Below are positions 1-7,659 of a stretch of DNA of 31,087 bases, piece by piece. Each line of letters opens with the position of its first letter. Positions within the stretch are counted from its first letter, which is position 1. The position numbers and the translations under genes were made by a program. Source of the stretch: an uncultured Chryseobacterium sp. Its GTDB lineage: Bacteria; Bacteroidota; Bacteroidia; Flavobacteriales; Weeksellaceae. Location of the stretch: contig NZ_CAKZIK010000008.1 in NCBI RefSeq assembly GCF_936933875.1, positions 1 through 31,087 on the forward strand, in the 5' to 3' direction. A model generated the notes under the pieces. The model did no database searches. It saw only the letters and a program-made list of their open reading frames with translations, and was not told the origin of the DNA.

Positions 1-98
1 TACTGTTTTAACTCCTTTTTTCTGATTGCCCAGAAGACTTTTTCAGTGGCCTCGAATTATCGTCCGGGATTTTTCATAATATAAAGTAAAGGAAATTC

Positions 99-462
99 TT
101 AGTAAACTCTAAGTCCAGCTCTTGCTCCAGAAGCAGCTGTTACAGCTTGCATTCTTGTTTTTTGTCCTGCAGAGAACATGAACATAGCAGCATCATCAAC
201 ATAATCCATGTAGTTCATGAATTGTACTGATCTGGATACTCCACCACAAGTGTTATACTTTGGGTACGTTGGTTTTCCATAGTTAGCTCCTGTTTGAGTT
301 GGAGTATCATCTACGTAATCTGTAGCACATGTTGCATCACCCCAGATGTGACGAAGGTTGAAGTAGTGACCAACTTCGTGAGTAGCAGTTCTACCCAAGT
401 TGTAAGGCGCATAAGAAGTATCTCCGAAGTATTTAGCAGCAATTACAACACCGTCTGTTGCA
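99..462 (-). pseudogene. M43 (pappalysin-type) zinc metalloprotease, C-terminal fragment
   Basis: This is the C-terminal half of a secreted metalloprotease of family M43. The zinc-binding motif is intact as HEVGHYFNLRH (HExxHxxGxxH-type with N in place of G), followed by a typical cysteine-containing DATCATDYVDDTPTQ segment and the Met-turn region FMNYMDYVDDAAMFMFSAGQ. The stop follows ASGARAGLRVY, so the 3' end looks complete. Upstream, family-like sequence (ATDGVVIAAKYFGDT) can be followed only to about position 461. Beyond that the open frame reads antisense through another gene and no longer resembles a protease, so the signal peptide, propeptide and N-terminal catalytic part are missing. 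No start codon or promoter is visible. The fragment is probably not expressed as an active enzyme. It may be a deletion or inversion product or a misassembly. The family assignment is firm and the pseudogene status is inferred. Confidence 0.75.
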
Positions 463-469
463 CAGGACG

Positions 470-1227
470 CTACTTGGAGCGAGTTTTTTGTTGATTTTAA
501 ATCCAGTGCGGCTTCAGGAGATGTGCAAGTGGTTTTAATTAATAATTCTTTGGGAGGAATTGGAAACGATTTGGCAATTGATGATATTTCTTTCCGACCT
601 TGCGGACATGCAACAAGCTATGTTTCAACAGTTCCTGAAATTTTTACTACGCGAGTTTGTGTTAATAATCAATCATTTACACTTACAGCTTCTATTAATT
701 CCAATACTTTTCAGAATGTAAATTATATTTGGCAGGTAAGCAAAGATAGGGGTGTTACATGGACCAATCTTGCGGCTCCTTCATCTGTTCCAACGATTAA
801 AATTGCTGCAGGAGATTATCAGGATTTCTATCAGTATCGATTTATCGTAGGAGAATCGTCCAATATTTTAACGCAAAGTTGTCGGGTAATCTCGAAACCT
901 ATTACAGCAGGAGTTTATGGTTATCCGAGTAATCCTGTGGTTAATCCAATTTCCATTTGTCAAAATTCGGTTTCAAATATCAGTGTACCTTTTTCCGGAG
1001 CTTTGTGGTATTCTTCAGCAACCGGTGGAATTGGCAGTGCTGTTGCTCCGAAAATCAATACTACAGTTTTAGGAACTTCAACATTTTGGGTTTCGCAAGT
1101 GGTTTATGGCTGCGAAAGCGGAAGAACTAGAGTAGATATTACTGTGTATCCTTACCCTTCTGCGCCAAATGTCGTCGGAAACGGATTTATAAAAACAGGT
1201 TGGGTTCTGCTGAAAAACCGCAACTAA
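470..1227 (+). pseudogene. Surface/adhesin-like protein fragment with Ig-like repeats
   Basis: The frame is open from about 415, but recognisable protein begins near a Trp codon at 475. It continues with a lectin/MAM-like segment (DVQVVLINNSLGGIGNDLAIDDISFRPCG) of the kind found in large secreted Flavobacteriia proteins. Two Ig-like or PKD-like stretches follow, the second with ICQNS..., ALWYSSATGGIGS and TFWVSQVVYGCES, a pattern usual in repeat adhesins that end in a type IX secretion sorting domain. No signal peptide, start codon or promoter precedes it, and no T9SS C-terminal domain is present: the frame stops after GFIKTGWVLLKNRN. It therefore looks truncated at both ends. The only possible internal start is a GTG at 523, which lies inside the first domain. 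Function beyond 'cell-surface repeat protein' cannot be given. Confidence 0.6.
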
Positions 1228-1264
1228 AAAGAAAAAAATCCTTCCCAAAATTGAGAAGGATTAA
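1226..1264 (-). terminator. Rho-independent terminator of clpB
   Basis: The inverted repeat AATCCTTC (1237-1244) / GAAGGATT (1255-1262) has a 10-base loop. Read on the minus strand it is followed by a run of T, the complement of the A-rich stretch at 1226-1236. It lies about 70 bases past the clpB stop, which suits a terminator for that gene. There is no T tract on the plus-strand side, so it should work mainly in one direction. Confidence 0.75.
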
Positions 1265-1329
1265 AACACAGTTGATGAAAAAAAATTTATCGGTACAAAG
1301 TTACTAATATTATGCTTTGAATGTTACAA

Positions 1330-3939
1330 TTATTCCGTTTTTCTGAAAACTAATCCACTTTCGTCAAAGTAATCCAGTGTAATTCGGTCATTATCTTCAA
1401 TATTTCCAGCCAAAATTTCTTTAGAAAGTTTATTTAAAACTTCCTGTTGAAGCACTCTTTTCAATGGTCTTGCTCCAAAAGCGGGATCATAACCTTTTTG
1501 AGTGATGTAATTAATGGCATCTTCCGTTGCAGTCATAATAATGCCTTTTTTCTCAAGCATTTTATTGAGGGCACGTAATTGATATTGAACGATTTTTCCG
1601 ATTTCTTTTTTGTTTAAAGGTTGGAAAAGCACGATTTCATCAATTCTGTTCAGAAATTCCGGTCTTAAAGTTTGTTTCAACAATCCGAAAACTTCTTCTT
1701 TGGTTTTTTCAACAATTTCCTGCACTTTGTCATCCTGAGCGGAGTCGAAGGATCTCAGCTCTTCAAAATTTTCCTGAATAATGTGGCTTCCCAAATTCGA
1801 CGTCATAATGATAATCGAATTTTTAAAATTCACGACACGGCCTTTATTATCCGTCAGTCTTCCGTCATCCAAAACTTGAAGCAAGGTGTTGAAAACATCA
1901 GGATGCGCTTTTTCGATTTCGTCCAAAAGCACTACAGAATAAGGTCTTCTTCGAACTGCTTCCGTCAATTGTCCGCCTTCATCGTAACCAACGTAACCTG
2001 GAGGCGCACCAACCAAACGCGAAACAGAATGTCTTTCCTGATATTCGCTCATATCAATTCTCGTCATATTATTTTCGTCATCAAAAAGGAATTCTGCAAG
2101 CGCTTTTGCCAATTCGGTTTTTCCGACACCGGTTGAACCCAAAAACAAGAAACTTCCGATTGGTTTTTTATCGTCGTTCAAACCTGCGCGGTTTCTGCGG
2201 ATGGCATTTGCAACAGCAGTTATCGCTTCTTCTTGTCCAACCACTCTTTTGTGAAGTTCTTCTTCCAAATGAAGTAATTTTTCGCGTTCAGATTGTAAAA
2301 GTTTCGTCACTGGAATTCCTGTCCATTTTGAAATGACTTCTGAAATATTTTCAGCCGTAACTTCCTCTTTGATGAGTTCGTTTTCGTGATTTTGCATTTC
2401 GAGTTCCATTTTTTGAAGCTCATCTTCTTTTTCACGAAGTTTTCCGTACTGAATTTCAGCCACTTTTGCATAATCTCCAACTCTGGAAGCACGCTCTGCT
2501 TCAAGCTTTAAACTTTCAATTTCTTTCTTAAGGGCGGTTAAATCTTCAGATTTTTGCTTTTCAGCCAACCATTTTGCATTTAAAGCATTACGCTCTTCTT
2601 GAATTTTGGCAATATCTTCTTTTAAATGATTGATTTTAGTCTGATTACCTTCTCTTGAAATCGCTGCCAATTCAATTTCCAGCTGCATCAGTTTTCTATC
2701 CAAAACATCCAATTCTTCTGGTTTTGAATTGATTTCCATTCTCAATTTTGCAGAAGCTTCATCAATCAAATCAATCGCCTTGTCCGGTAAAAAACGGTCG
2801 GAAATATAACGCTGCGACAGTTCCACAGCGGCGATAATTGCCTCATCTTTAATTCTTACTTTGTGGTGGGCTTCGTATTTATCCTTGATTCCACGCAAAA
2901 TTGAAATTGCACTTTCAGTATCCGGTTCTTCCACCATTACTTTTTGGAAACGTCTTTCTAATGCTTTATCCTTTTCAAAATATTTTTGATATTCATTTAA
3001 AGTTGTGGCGCCAATTGCGCGAAGTTCCCCTCTTGCTAAAGCAGGTTTTAAGATATTGGCGGCGTCCATTGCGCCTTCTCCACCTCCGGCTCCAACCAAA
3101 GTGTGGATTTCATCGATGAATAAAATGATTTGTCCGTCAGATTTAATCACTTCATTCACCACGGATTTCAAACGCTCTTCAAATTCGCCTTTGTATTTCG
3201 CTCCTGCAATTAAAGCACCCATATCCAACGAATAAAGCGTTTTATCCATCAAATTTTCAGGAACGTCGCCGGAAATAATTCGGTGTGCAATTCCTTCAGC
3301 AATCGCTGTTTTTCCAACGCCGGGTTCACCGATTAAGATTGGATTATTTTTAGTTCTTCTTGATAAAATCTGCAAAACACGGCGGATTTCTTCATCACGT
3401 CCGATTACGGGATCGAGTTTTCCTTCTGCAGCAAGTTCGTTGAAATTTTTCGCGTATTTATTCAAGCTTTGATAAGTTTCTTCAGAACTGGCCGAAGTTG
3501 CTTTTGAACCTTTACGAAGTTCTTTTATTCCGCCTTCAAGTAGAGATTTTGTAACGCCCATGTCTTTCAACATTTTTGAAACTGGGGAGGAAACTTCCAA
3601 TAAAGCCAACCATAAATGTTCAATCGTTACATATTCGTCGCCCATTTTTTTGGCGATATTTGGAGCTTCCAATAAAACTTTGTTGGCGCTTTGGCTTAGA
3701 TAAATGTTTCCGCCTTCCACTTTCGGAAGGTTTTCGATGCTTTCACGGTTTCTTTCACGAACAAGATTGGCGTCCGCTTCAGATTTTTTCAACAAAAATG
3801 TTGAAATACTCTCATCACTCTGGAAAATTCCTTCCAAAATATGTTGAGGTTCAATCGATTGGTTGCCGAATTCCATTGCGACTTGTTGTGCTTTCTGGAT
3901 GGCTTCCTGAGATTTTACTGTAAATTGATTTAAGTTCAT
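1330..3939 (-). CDS. clpB: ATP-dependent disaggregase ClpB
   Basis: Hsp100 chaperone that, with DnaK/DnaJ/GrpE, pulls polypeptides out of aggregates in the cytoplasm after heat or oxidative stress. Order of parts in the 869-residue product: Clp-N repeats (about 1-145), AAA1 with Walker A GEPGVGKT (204-211) and Walker B ILFIDEIH, the coiled-coil M domain (about 400-530), AAA2 with Walker A GSTGVGKT and Walker B VVLLDEIEK, and the C-terminal ClpB D2-small domain. Length is normal (about 860). It starts at ATG and is transcribed alone, divergent from the paa side. Oddity: after TSNLGSHIIQENFEE in AAA2 the protein carries SFDSAQDDK (about 730-738), encoded by a copy of a short dispersed repeat at 1728-1758. 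The reading frame is kept and both flanks are normal, so the protein is probably functional. The identification is certain. Confidence 0.98.
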   Translation of the reverse strand: MNLNQFTVKSQEAIQKAQQVAMEFGNQSIEPQHILEGIFQSDESISTFLLKKSEADANLVRERNRESIENLPKVEGGNIYLSQSANKVLLEAPNIAKKMGDEYVTIEHLWLALLEVSSPVSKMLKDMGVTKSLLEGGIKELRKGSKATSASSEETYQSLNKYAKNFNELAAEGKLDPVIGRDEEIRRVLQILSRRTKNNPILIGEPGVGKTAIAEGIAHRIISGDVPENLMDKTLYSLDMGALIAGAKYKGEFEERLKSVVNEVIKSDGQIILFIDEIHTLVGAGGGEGAMDAANILKPALARGELRAIGATTLNEYQKYFEKDKALERRFQKVMVEEPDTESAISILRGIKDKYEAHHKVRIKDEAIIAAVELSQRYISDRFLPDKAIDLIDEASAKLRMEINSKPEELDVLDRKLMQLEIELAAISREGNQTKINHLKEDIAKIQEERNALNAKWLAEKQKSEDLTALKKEIESLKLEAERASRVGDYAKVAEIQYGKLREKEDELQKMELEMQNHENELIKEEVTAENISEVISKWTGIPVTKLLQSEREKLLHLEEELHKRVVGQEEAITAVANAIRRNRAGLNDDKKPIGSFLFLGSTGVGKTELAKALAEFLFDDENNMTRIDMSEYQERHSVSRLVGAPPGYVGYDEGGQLTEAVRRRPYSVVLLDEIEKAHPDVFNTLLQVLDDGRLTDNKGRVVNFKNSIIIMTSNLGSHIIQENFEELRSFDSAQDDKVQEIVEKTKEEVFGLLKQTLRPEFLNRIDEIVLFQPLNKKEIGKIVQYQLRALNKMLEKKGIIMTATEDAINYITQKGYDPAFGARPLKRVLQQEVLNKLSKEILAGNIEDNDRITLDYFDESGLVFRKTE
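1728..1758. repeat. Short dispersed repeat inserted in frame in clpB
   Basis: The sequence CATCCTGAGCGGAGTCGAAG followed by GATCTCAG resembles a short repeat that I recall as common between genes in many Bacteroidota genomes. It can form a small stem (ATCCT/AGGAT). Read on the clpB strand it gives SFDSAQDD, a peptide often seen as a spurious translation of that repeat. Here it lies inside the AAA2 coding region without breaking the frame. That it is an insertion is inferred from the ClpB family, which has no such peptide at this place. Confidence 0.65.
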
Positions 3940-4160
3940 ATATGTTGTGATATTTTAAAATTTTAAAGGAAATTTCAAAAAGTATGCGTTTCTAAATTTA
4001 ATGAAATTTATGGTCAAAATTTCCGAATTCATAAAGTTTAACAAAGATTTAACAGGACAAAATTTCCGAATAACCAATTTTAATTGGATTTGCATTAAAA
4101 CTTTGCCCCAACTTTAAATGAAATAACGAACTTCCGTTAACTATTTTAACGGCAGGATTA
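3940..4160. other. Divergent intergenic region clpB / tetR remnant
   Basis: AT-rich spacer of about 220 bases with no credible reading frame on either strand. It must hold the clpB promoter on the minus strand, but no clear TAnnTTTG element or CIRCE-like operator could be picked out. It contains one short perfect palindrome, CCAATTTTAATTGG at 4074-4087. The missing 5' part of the TetR-like gene would be expected here and is absent. Confidence 0.4.
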
Positions 4161-4183
4161 ACATATGTTAGAAGTACAATTTT

Positions 4184-4558
4184 TTGGTTAAAAATAGTAA
4201 AGCGGCGTCAATGTATGCGCATTACAGCTCGAAAGAAGATATTTTAGTGACGATTTGCAACTTGGGAATTTCTAAACTACAGGTGGTTATTAATGAGGTG
4301 ATGACTGTTTTGAAATTTTGGACGCTGGTTGATTCGAAAGAGGAAGGCAAATTCAAAGTTTTCAACCTTGGTTGTTGGGGATTTTTTACTCCGCTTTTTA
4401 GAAGTGTATTCCCAAATGAGAAAGAACCTTGCTATGTAAATAATGTTACGCCGGTGTTTTTTGTTTCTACTTTAAACAGTGTGCCGAAATATGTTGATCC
4501 AAATAACATCGATTTGGATATCCTTTCTGAAGATATTTTTAAACGGTTTAAATTCTGA
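4184..4558 (+). pseudogene. TetR-family regulator remnant (N-terminus lost)
   Basis: The frame opens just after a TAG and has only a TTG as possible start. Its first residues, SKAASMYAHYSSKEDIL, match the recognition helix and following helix of a TetR-type DNA-binding domain (usual form: vskaslYhHFksKeeil), but the roughly 30 residues that normally precede this are absent. The C-terminal part (TPVFFVSTLNSVPKYVDPNN...LSEDIFKRF) resembles the end of a TetR ligand-binding domain. The middle is short and poorly matched, and 124 residues is well below the usual 190-210. It precedes paaE, where a local regulator of phenylacetate genes would be expected, so it may be a decayed paaR-like gene. The TetR origin is a judgement from motif pattern, and the link to paa is inference. 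Confidence 0.5.
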
Positions 4559-4614
4559 TTTAAAGGCTATTAATTCCTTTCTGCAAACTCATTTCTCGTT
4601 TTTCCCAAAAAGCT

Positions 4615-4622
4615 TATATTTG
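4615..4622 (+). promoter_or_regulatory. Putative Bacteroidota -7 element upstream of paaE
   Basis: TATATTTG matches the TAnnTTTG core used by the primary sigma factor of Bacteroidota and lies 35 bases before the paaE ATG. No good TTG was seen at the -33 position, so the call rests on the -7 match and its placement at the head of the paa genes. Confidence 0.45.
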
Positions 4623-4657
4623 TTAAATTCACATTTCAGAATGTTTTTTGGCTAATT

Positions 4658-5746
4658 ATGCATCATTTTCATCAGTTAAAAGTTACGAAAGCAGCGAAGG
4701 AAACGAATGATTCCATCCATATCGCTTTTGAAATACCGCAAGAATTAAAATACGAATATTCTTTTAAACAGGGGCAATATCTCAACCTCAGATTTGTTTT
4801 TGGGGAAGAAGATTTAAGACGGTCCTATTCTATCGTTAATGCTCCTTCAGAACAAAATTCGGAAATCGAAATTTTGGTTAAACATCTCGAAGACGGTAAA
4901 GTTTCAACTTATCTCAACAACGAACTGAAAGTTGGAGATTTGGTAGAAGTTCTATCTCCAATGGGACATTTCTACACGAATTATCACGCCTCCAATGAGA
5001 AAACATATGTCGGTTTAGCAGCCGGAAGCGGAATTTCTCCTGTTTTATCTAACTTGAAAGAAGCGTTGTATCAGGAGCCAAAAAGTAAAGCCTATCTTTT
5101 CTTCAGCAACAAAAGTGCAAACGAAATTATTTTTCGTGAAATGATAGATGGTTTGGTAGAACAGTTTCAGGGAAGACTGAAAGTGGTGTATCTGCTTTCC
5201 CGCGAAAAACATTTTGAAGACGAATTGTTTGAAGGAAGAATTTCTTCTGAAAAGCTGGACGCTTTATTTGAGAGATTTCCGGAAATTCCTGTGCAGGATT
5301 CCACGTATTTTATTTGTGGACCTTCCGAAATGATAAAAAGTATTTCAGAGTATTTGAAAAAAGATAAAAAAGTACCATCTCTTTATGTTCTTTACGAATA
5401 TTACGCAGCTCCCGATGATGAAGAAAATGCGGAAATGAGCGACGAATTCAAAGCAATAGCGAACATCGAAAGTATGGTGACTTTAATTATAGATGACGAC
5501 GAGTATTCTTTCCACCTGAACTCCAAGAAAAACAGTATTTTGGATCAGGCGCTGAAAGAAAAGCTCCCGGTTCCTTTTGCGTGTAAAGGCGGCGTTTGCT
5601 GTACCTGTAAAGCGCAGGTGATGGAAGGCGAAGTTTTCATGGAGAAAAATTTTGCACTCACCGAGGAAGAAGTGGAGCGAGGTTTTGTTCTTACTTGCCA
5701 GTGTCACCCCACAACCAATGTGGTGATGCTGAATTACGACGTTTAA
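4658..5746 (+). CDS. paaE: Phenylacetyl-CoA epoxidase reductase subunit PaaE
   Basis: Electron-transfer subunit of ring-1,2-phenylacetyl-CoA epoxidase: it takes electrons from NAD(P)H through FAD and a 2Fe-2S centre to the di-iron oxygenase. The 362-residue product has a ferredoxin-NADP reductase-like FAD domain (about 5-110, RSYS at 55-58), an NAD domain (GSGISP at 123-128, CGPSEM near 220) and a C-terminal plant-type ferredoxin domain. The cluster ligands are Cys309, Cys314, Cys317 and Cys347 with the classic Cx4Cx2Cx29C spacing, and no ligand is missing. Length agrees with E. coli PaaE (about 356). It heads the first paa block and is separated from paaA by two small genes, whereas in E. 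coli it follows paaD. Confidence 0.93.
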   Translation: MHHFHQLKVTKAAKETNDSIHIAFEIPQELKYEYSFKQGQYLNLRFVFGEEDLRRSYSIVNAPSEQNSEIEILVKHLEDGKVSTYLNNELKVGDLVEVLSPMGHFYTNYHASNEKTYVGLAAGSGISPVLSNLKEALYQEPKSKAYLFFSNKSANEIIFREMIDGLVEQFQGRLKVVYLLSREKHFEDELFEGRISSEKLDALFERFPEIPVQDSTYFICGPSEMIKSISEYLKKDKKVPSLYVLYEYYAAPDDEENAEMSDEFKAIANIESMVTLIIDDDEYSFHLNSKKNSILDQALKEKLPVPFACKGGVCCTCKAQVMEGEVFMEKNFALTEEEVERGFVLTCQCHPTTNVVMLNYDV

Positions 5747-5819
5747 TTTCTAAACTTTTTGGGTGATGAAAATTAAATTAGGAAAAATTAAACTTAAATC
5801 CGAAAAGAAAACTAAAACT

Positions 5820-6077
5820 ATGACCGACTGGAAATTTGCTTCGTTCATAGAAGTTAACAAAGAATTTAAAGTAGAAGGAATCAATATCTGGAACCATTAC
5901 TGGAATTGTAGTGAACGAAAAGTTGAAGTTAAAGGCCCTTTCGAAGGGAATGTCTATTTTTTTAAGGAATACGAAATCAAGACCCCACAGAAAACCGTAA
6001 AATTTGTTGCCGGAGAATTCATCAACGGGCAAATCGGGATCTACACAAAAGATGATATGGTGGATAGAAAACTGTAG
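5820..6077 (+). CDS. Small protein of unknown function, tandem paralogue 1
   Basis: Not a family I recognise. The product (85 residues from the ATG at 5820) is rich in aromatic residues and lacks a signal peptide or membrane segment. It aligns end to end with the next gene: both show WxFAxxI, FxxxGxNxWxxxW, YxFxEYEI and VxFxAGEFxN in the same order. An upstream in-frame ATG at 5766 would add 18 lysine-rich residues. I prefer 5820 because MTDWKFA then lines up with the MNHWYFA start of its neighbour, but 5766 cannot be excluded. It lies 73 bases after paaE and on the same strand, so it is probably cotranscribed with the epoxidase genes. Intracellular location is inferred from the lack of a signal. 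Confidence 0.6.
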   Translation: MTDWKFASFIEVNKEFKVEGINIWNHYWNCSERKVEVKGPFEGNVYFFKEYEIKTPQKTVKFVAGEFINGQIGIYTKDDMVDRKL

Positions 6078-6081
6078 AGGA

Positions 6082-6351
6082 ATGAATCATTGGTATTTTG
6101 CAAAAGTTATAACTGATGCTGAAACATTTACAATTTCAGGATTAAATGTATGGGATTATCATTGGAAAATTTTAAGCACAAATCATGAAGTGATTGATCC
6201 AATTTATAAGTCTAAATATCTTTTTGATGAATATGAAATAGAAAATAATGGAACAAAGGTAAATTTTATTGCTGGAGAATTTTCCAATACAGTTTGGGGA
6301 TTTTATGTGAAAGATTTGTCTTTGTTAAGCGAAGCGGCTTCGCGACCTTGA
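6082..6351 (+). CDS. Small protein of unknown function, tandem paralogue 2
   Basis: The 89-residue product is a diverged copy of the gene four bases upstream. Shared positions include the N-terminal WxFA, GLNVWDYHWK (against GINIWNHYWN), the KYLFDEYEIE segment (against YFFKEYEIK) and VNFIAGEFSN (against VKFVAGEFIN). The conserved Trp, Tyr and Gly residues suggest a small beta-rich fold, but no function can be given. The last residues (SEAASRP) are encoded by GC-richer DNA that begins the leader in front of paaA, so the original C-terminus may have been replaced when that repeat-like sequence arrived. The four-base spacing to paralogue 1 suggests translational coupling. Confidence 0.6.
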   Translation: MNHWYFAKVITDAETFTISGLNVWDYHWKILSTNHEVIDPIYKSKYLFDEYEIENNGTKVNFIAGEFSNTVWGFYVKDLSLLSEAASRP

Positions 6352-6401
6352 AGACATTATAATTTTTGAAAAAATCTTTGCGCACTTTGCGTATAAATAA
6401 T
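6325..6401. repeat. Repeat-like leader (CTTTGCG) in front of paaA
   Basis: The stretch contains GCGAAGCGGCTTCGCG, an imperfect palindrome, then CTTTGCGCACTTTGCG ending 10 bases before the paaA ATG. A related arrangement (CTCTTTGCGTTTTAATAATATG) stands in front of paaZ at 29929. Sequences with repeated CTTTGCG are frequent between genes in Flavobacteriia as I recall them, so this may be a dispersed repeat. A shared regulatory site of the two paa genes is the alternative. Confidence 0.4.
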
Positions 6402-7340
6402 ATGGATAACAATAAATTTTTACAATACGTACAAGCCGAAAATAAAGTAGAGCCAAAGGACGTCATGCCGGATGATTATCGAAAACTTTTGGTAAGGCAG
6501 ATTTCGCAGCACGCCCATTCCGAAGTGGTCGGGATGCTTCCCGAAGCCAACTGGATTACGCGAGCGCCTTCTTTGAGGAGGAAAATGGCGCTTTTGGCAA
6601 AAATTCAGGATGAAGCAGGACACGGTCTTTACCTTTACGCCGCTTCCGAGACTTTGGGCGACGGTTCTATCACAGCGGATAGAGATGCAACATACAACGA
6701 TATGCTTTCTGGAAAGGCAAAATATTCGAGTATTTTTAACTATCCAGCTTTAAGTTGGGCTGATATTGGCGCAATTGGTTGGTTGGTTGATGGTGCTGCG
6801 ATTATGAATCAGGTAATGTTGATGGGAAATTCGTACGGTCCTTATTCCAGAGCGATGGTGAGAATCTGTAAAGAAGAATCTTTTCACCAAAGACAGGGTT
6901 ACGAAATTTTGATGACGCTCTGCCGGGGAACAAAAGAACAGAAAGATTTGGCGCAGGAAGCGCTGAACCGTTTCTGGTGGCCGGCTTTAATGATGTTTGG
7001 TCCGAATGACGACGCTTCTCCCAACTCAAAAAAATCGATGGAATACCGTGTAAAGCGTGAAAGCAACGATAGTCTTCGTCAAAGATTTGTAGATGTTACC
7101 GTTCCTCAAGCCGAATTTTTAGGTTTGAAAATTCCAGATGAAAACTTGAAATGGAATGAAGAAACCCAACATTACGAATTCGGTGAATTGCCTTGGGACG
7201 AATTTATGGAAGTATTGAAAGGAAACGGACCATGCAACAAAAAACGCCTTGAAACCAAGAAAAAAGCACAGGCTGAACATTCCTGGGTAAAAGAGGCTGC
7301 TTTGGCGTTTGCAGAGAAACAGAAGGTCTCTCAAAACTAA
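6402..7340 (+). CDS. paaA: Phenylacetyl-CoA epoxidase catalytic subunit PaaA
   Basis: Catalytic di-iron subunit of the multicomponent oxygenase that converts phenylacetyl-CoA to its ring-1,2-epoxide in the cytoplasm. The 312-residue helical-bundle protein keeps the carboxylate and histidine ligands: Glu41 in the QHAHSEVVG helix, Glu71-x-x-His74 (DEAGH) and the ExxH in KEESFHQRQG (Glu159/His162). Length equals that of E. coli PaaA (about 309). The ATG at 6402 begins MDNNKFLQYV; an in-frame TTG further upstream would only add residues from the repeat-like leader and is rejected. It is followed by paaB and paaC on the same strand, the usual order. Confidence 0.97.
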   Translation: MDNNKFLQYVQAENKVEPKDVMPDDYRKLLVRQISQHAHSEVVGMLPEANWITRAPSLRRKMALLAKIQDEAGHGLYLYAASETLGDGSITADRDATYNDMLSGKAKYSSIFNYPALSWADIGAIGWLVDGAAIMNQVMLMGNSYGPYSRAMVRICKEESFHQRQGYEILMTLCRGTKEQKDLAQEALNRFWWPALMMFGPNDDASPNSKKSMEYRVKRESNDSLRQRFVDVTVPQAEFLGLKIPDENLKWNEETQHYEFGELPWDEFMEVLKGNGPCNKKRLETKKKAQAEHSWVKEAALAFAEKQKVSQN

Positions 7341-7364
7341 TTCAAAAAAAAAGCAAAATTAAGA

Positions 7365-7646
7365 ATGACTAATCTTGATATGTGGGAAGTGTTTATCCAA
7401 ACAAAACCCGGATTATCCCACAAACACGCTGGAACAGTACAGGCGGCAACTGCAGAAATGGCGCTGCAAAACGCGCGTGACGTTTATACAAGAAGAGGAG
7501 AGGGAACCTCGATTTGGGTGGTTCCGTCAAAATATTTGGTGACTTCCGAAGGTATGGATAAAGAAGCCTTTTTCGACCCTTCTGATGACAAACTGTACAG
7601 ACATCCCACTTTTTATCAAATCCCGAACGACGTAAAAAATATGTAA
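7365..7646 (+). CDS. paaB: Phenylacetyl-CoA epoxidase subunit PaaB
   Basis: Small subunit (93 residues, as in the family) needed for assembly of the epoxidase; it bridges PaaAC heterodimers. It has the family pattern W.VFIQTKPGLSHKHAGTVQA near the N-terminus, then ALQNARDVYTRRGEGTSIWVV and a C-terminal YRHPTFYQIP. It lies 24 bases after paaA. The gap to paaC is 72 bases and is filled by a small GCCGAAAG repeat, so the coupling usual between these genes is loosened. Confidence 0.95.
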   Translation: MTNLDMWEVFIQTKPGLSHKHAGTVQAATAEMALQNARDVYTRRGEGTSIWVVPSKYLVTSEGMDKEAFFDPSDDKLYRHPTFYQIPNDVKNM

Positions 7647-7659
7647 TGGATTGTTTTCT

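Noticed and set aside
1..84. Open plus-strand frame of 27 codons running in from the left edge (ends VASNYRPGFFII)
   Set aside because: It could be the tail of a gene outside the window, but it matches no family I recognise and is too short to call.
1672..2336. Plus-strand open frames opposite clpB
   Set aside because: Antisense shadows of a highly conserved gene, with no start signals and unlikely composition.
4074..4087. CCAATTTTAATTGG palindrome as an operator for clpB or the TetR remnant
   Set aside because: It is a single AT-rich palindrome with no second copy or promoter overlap that I can show.
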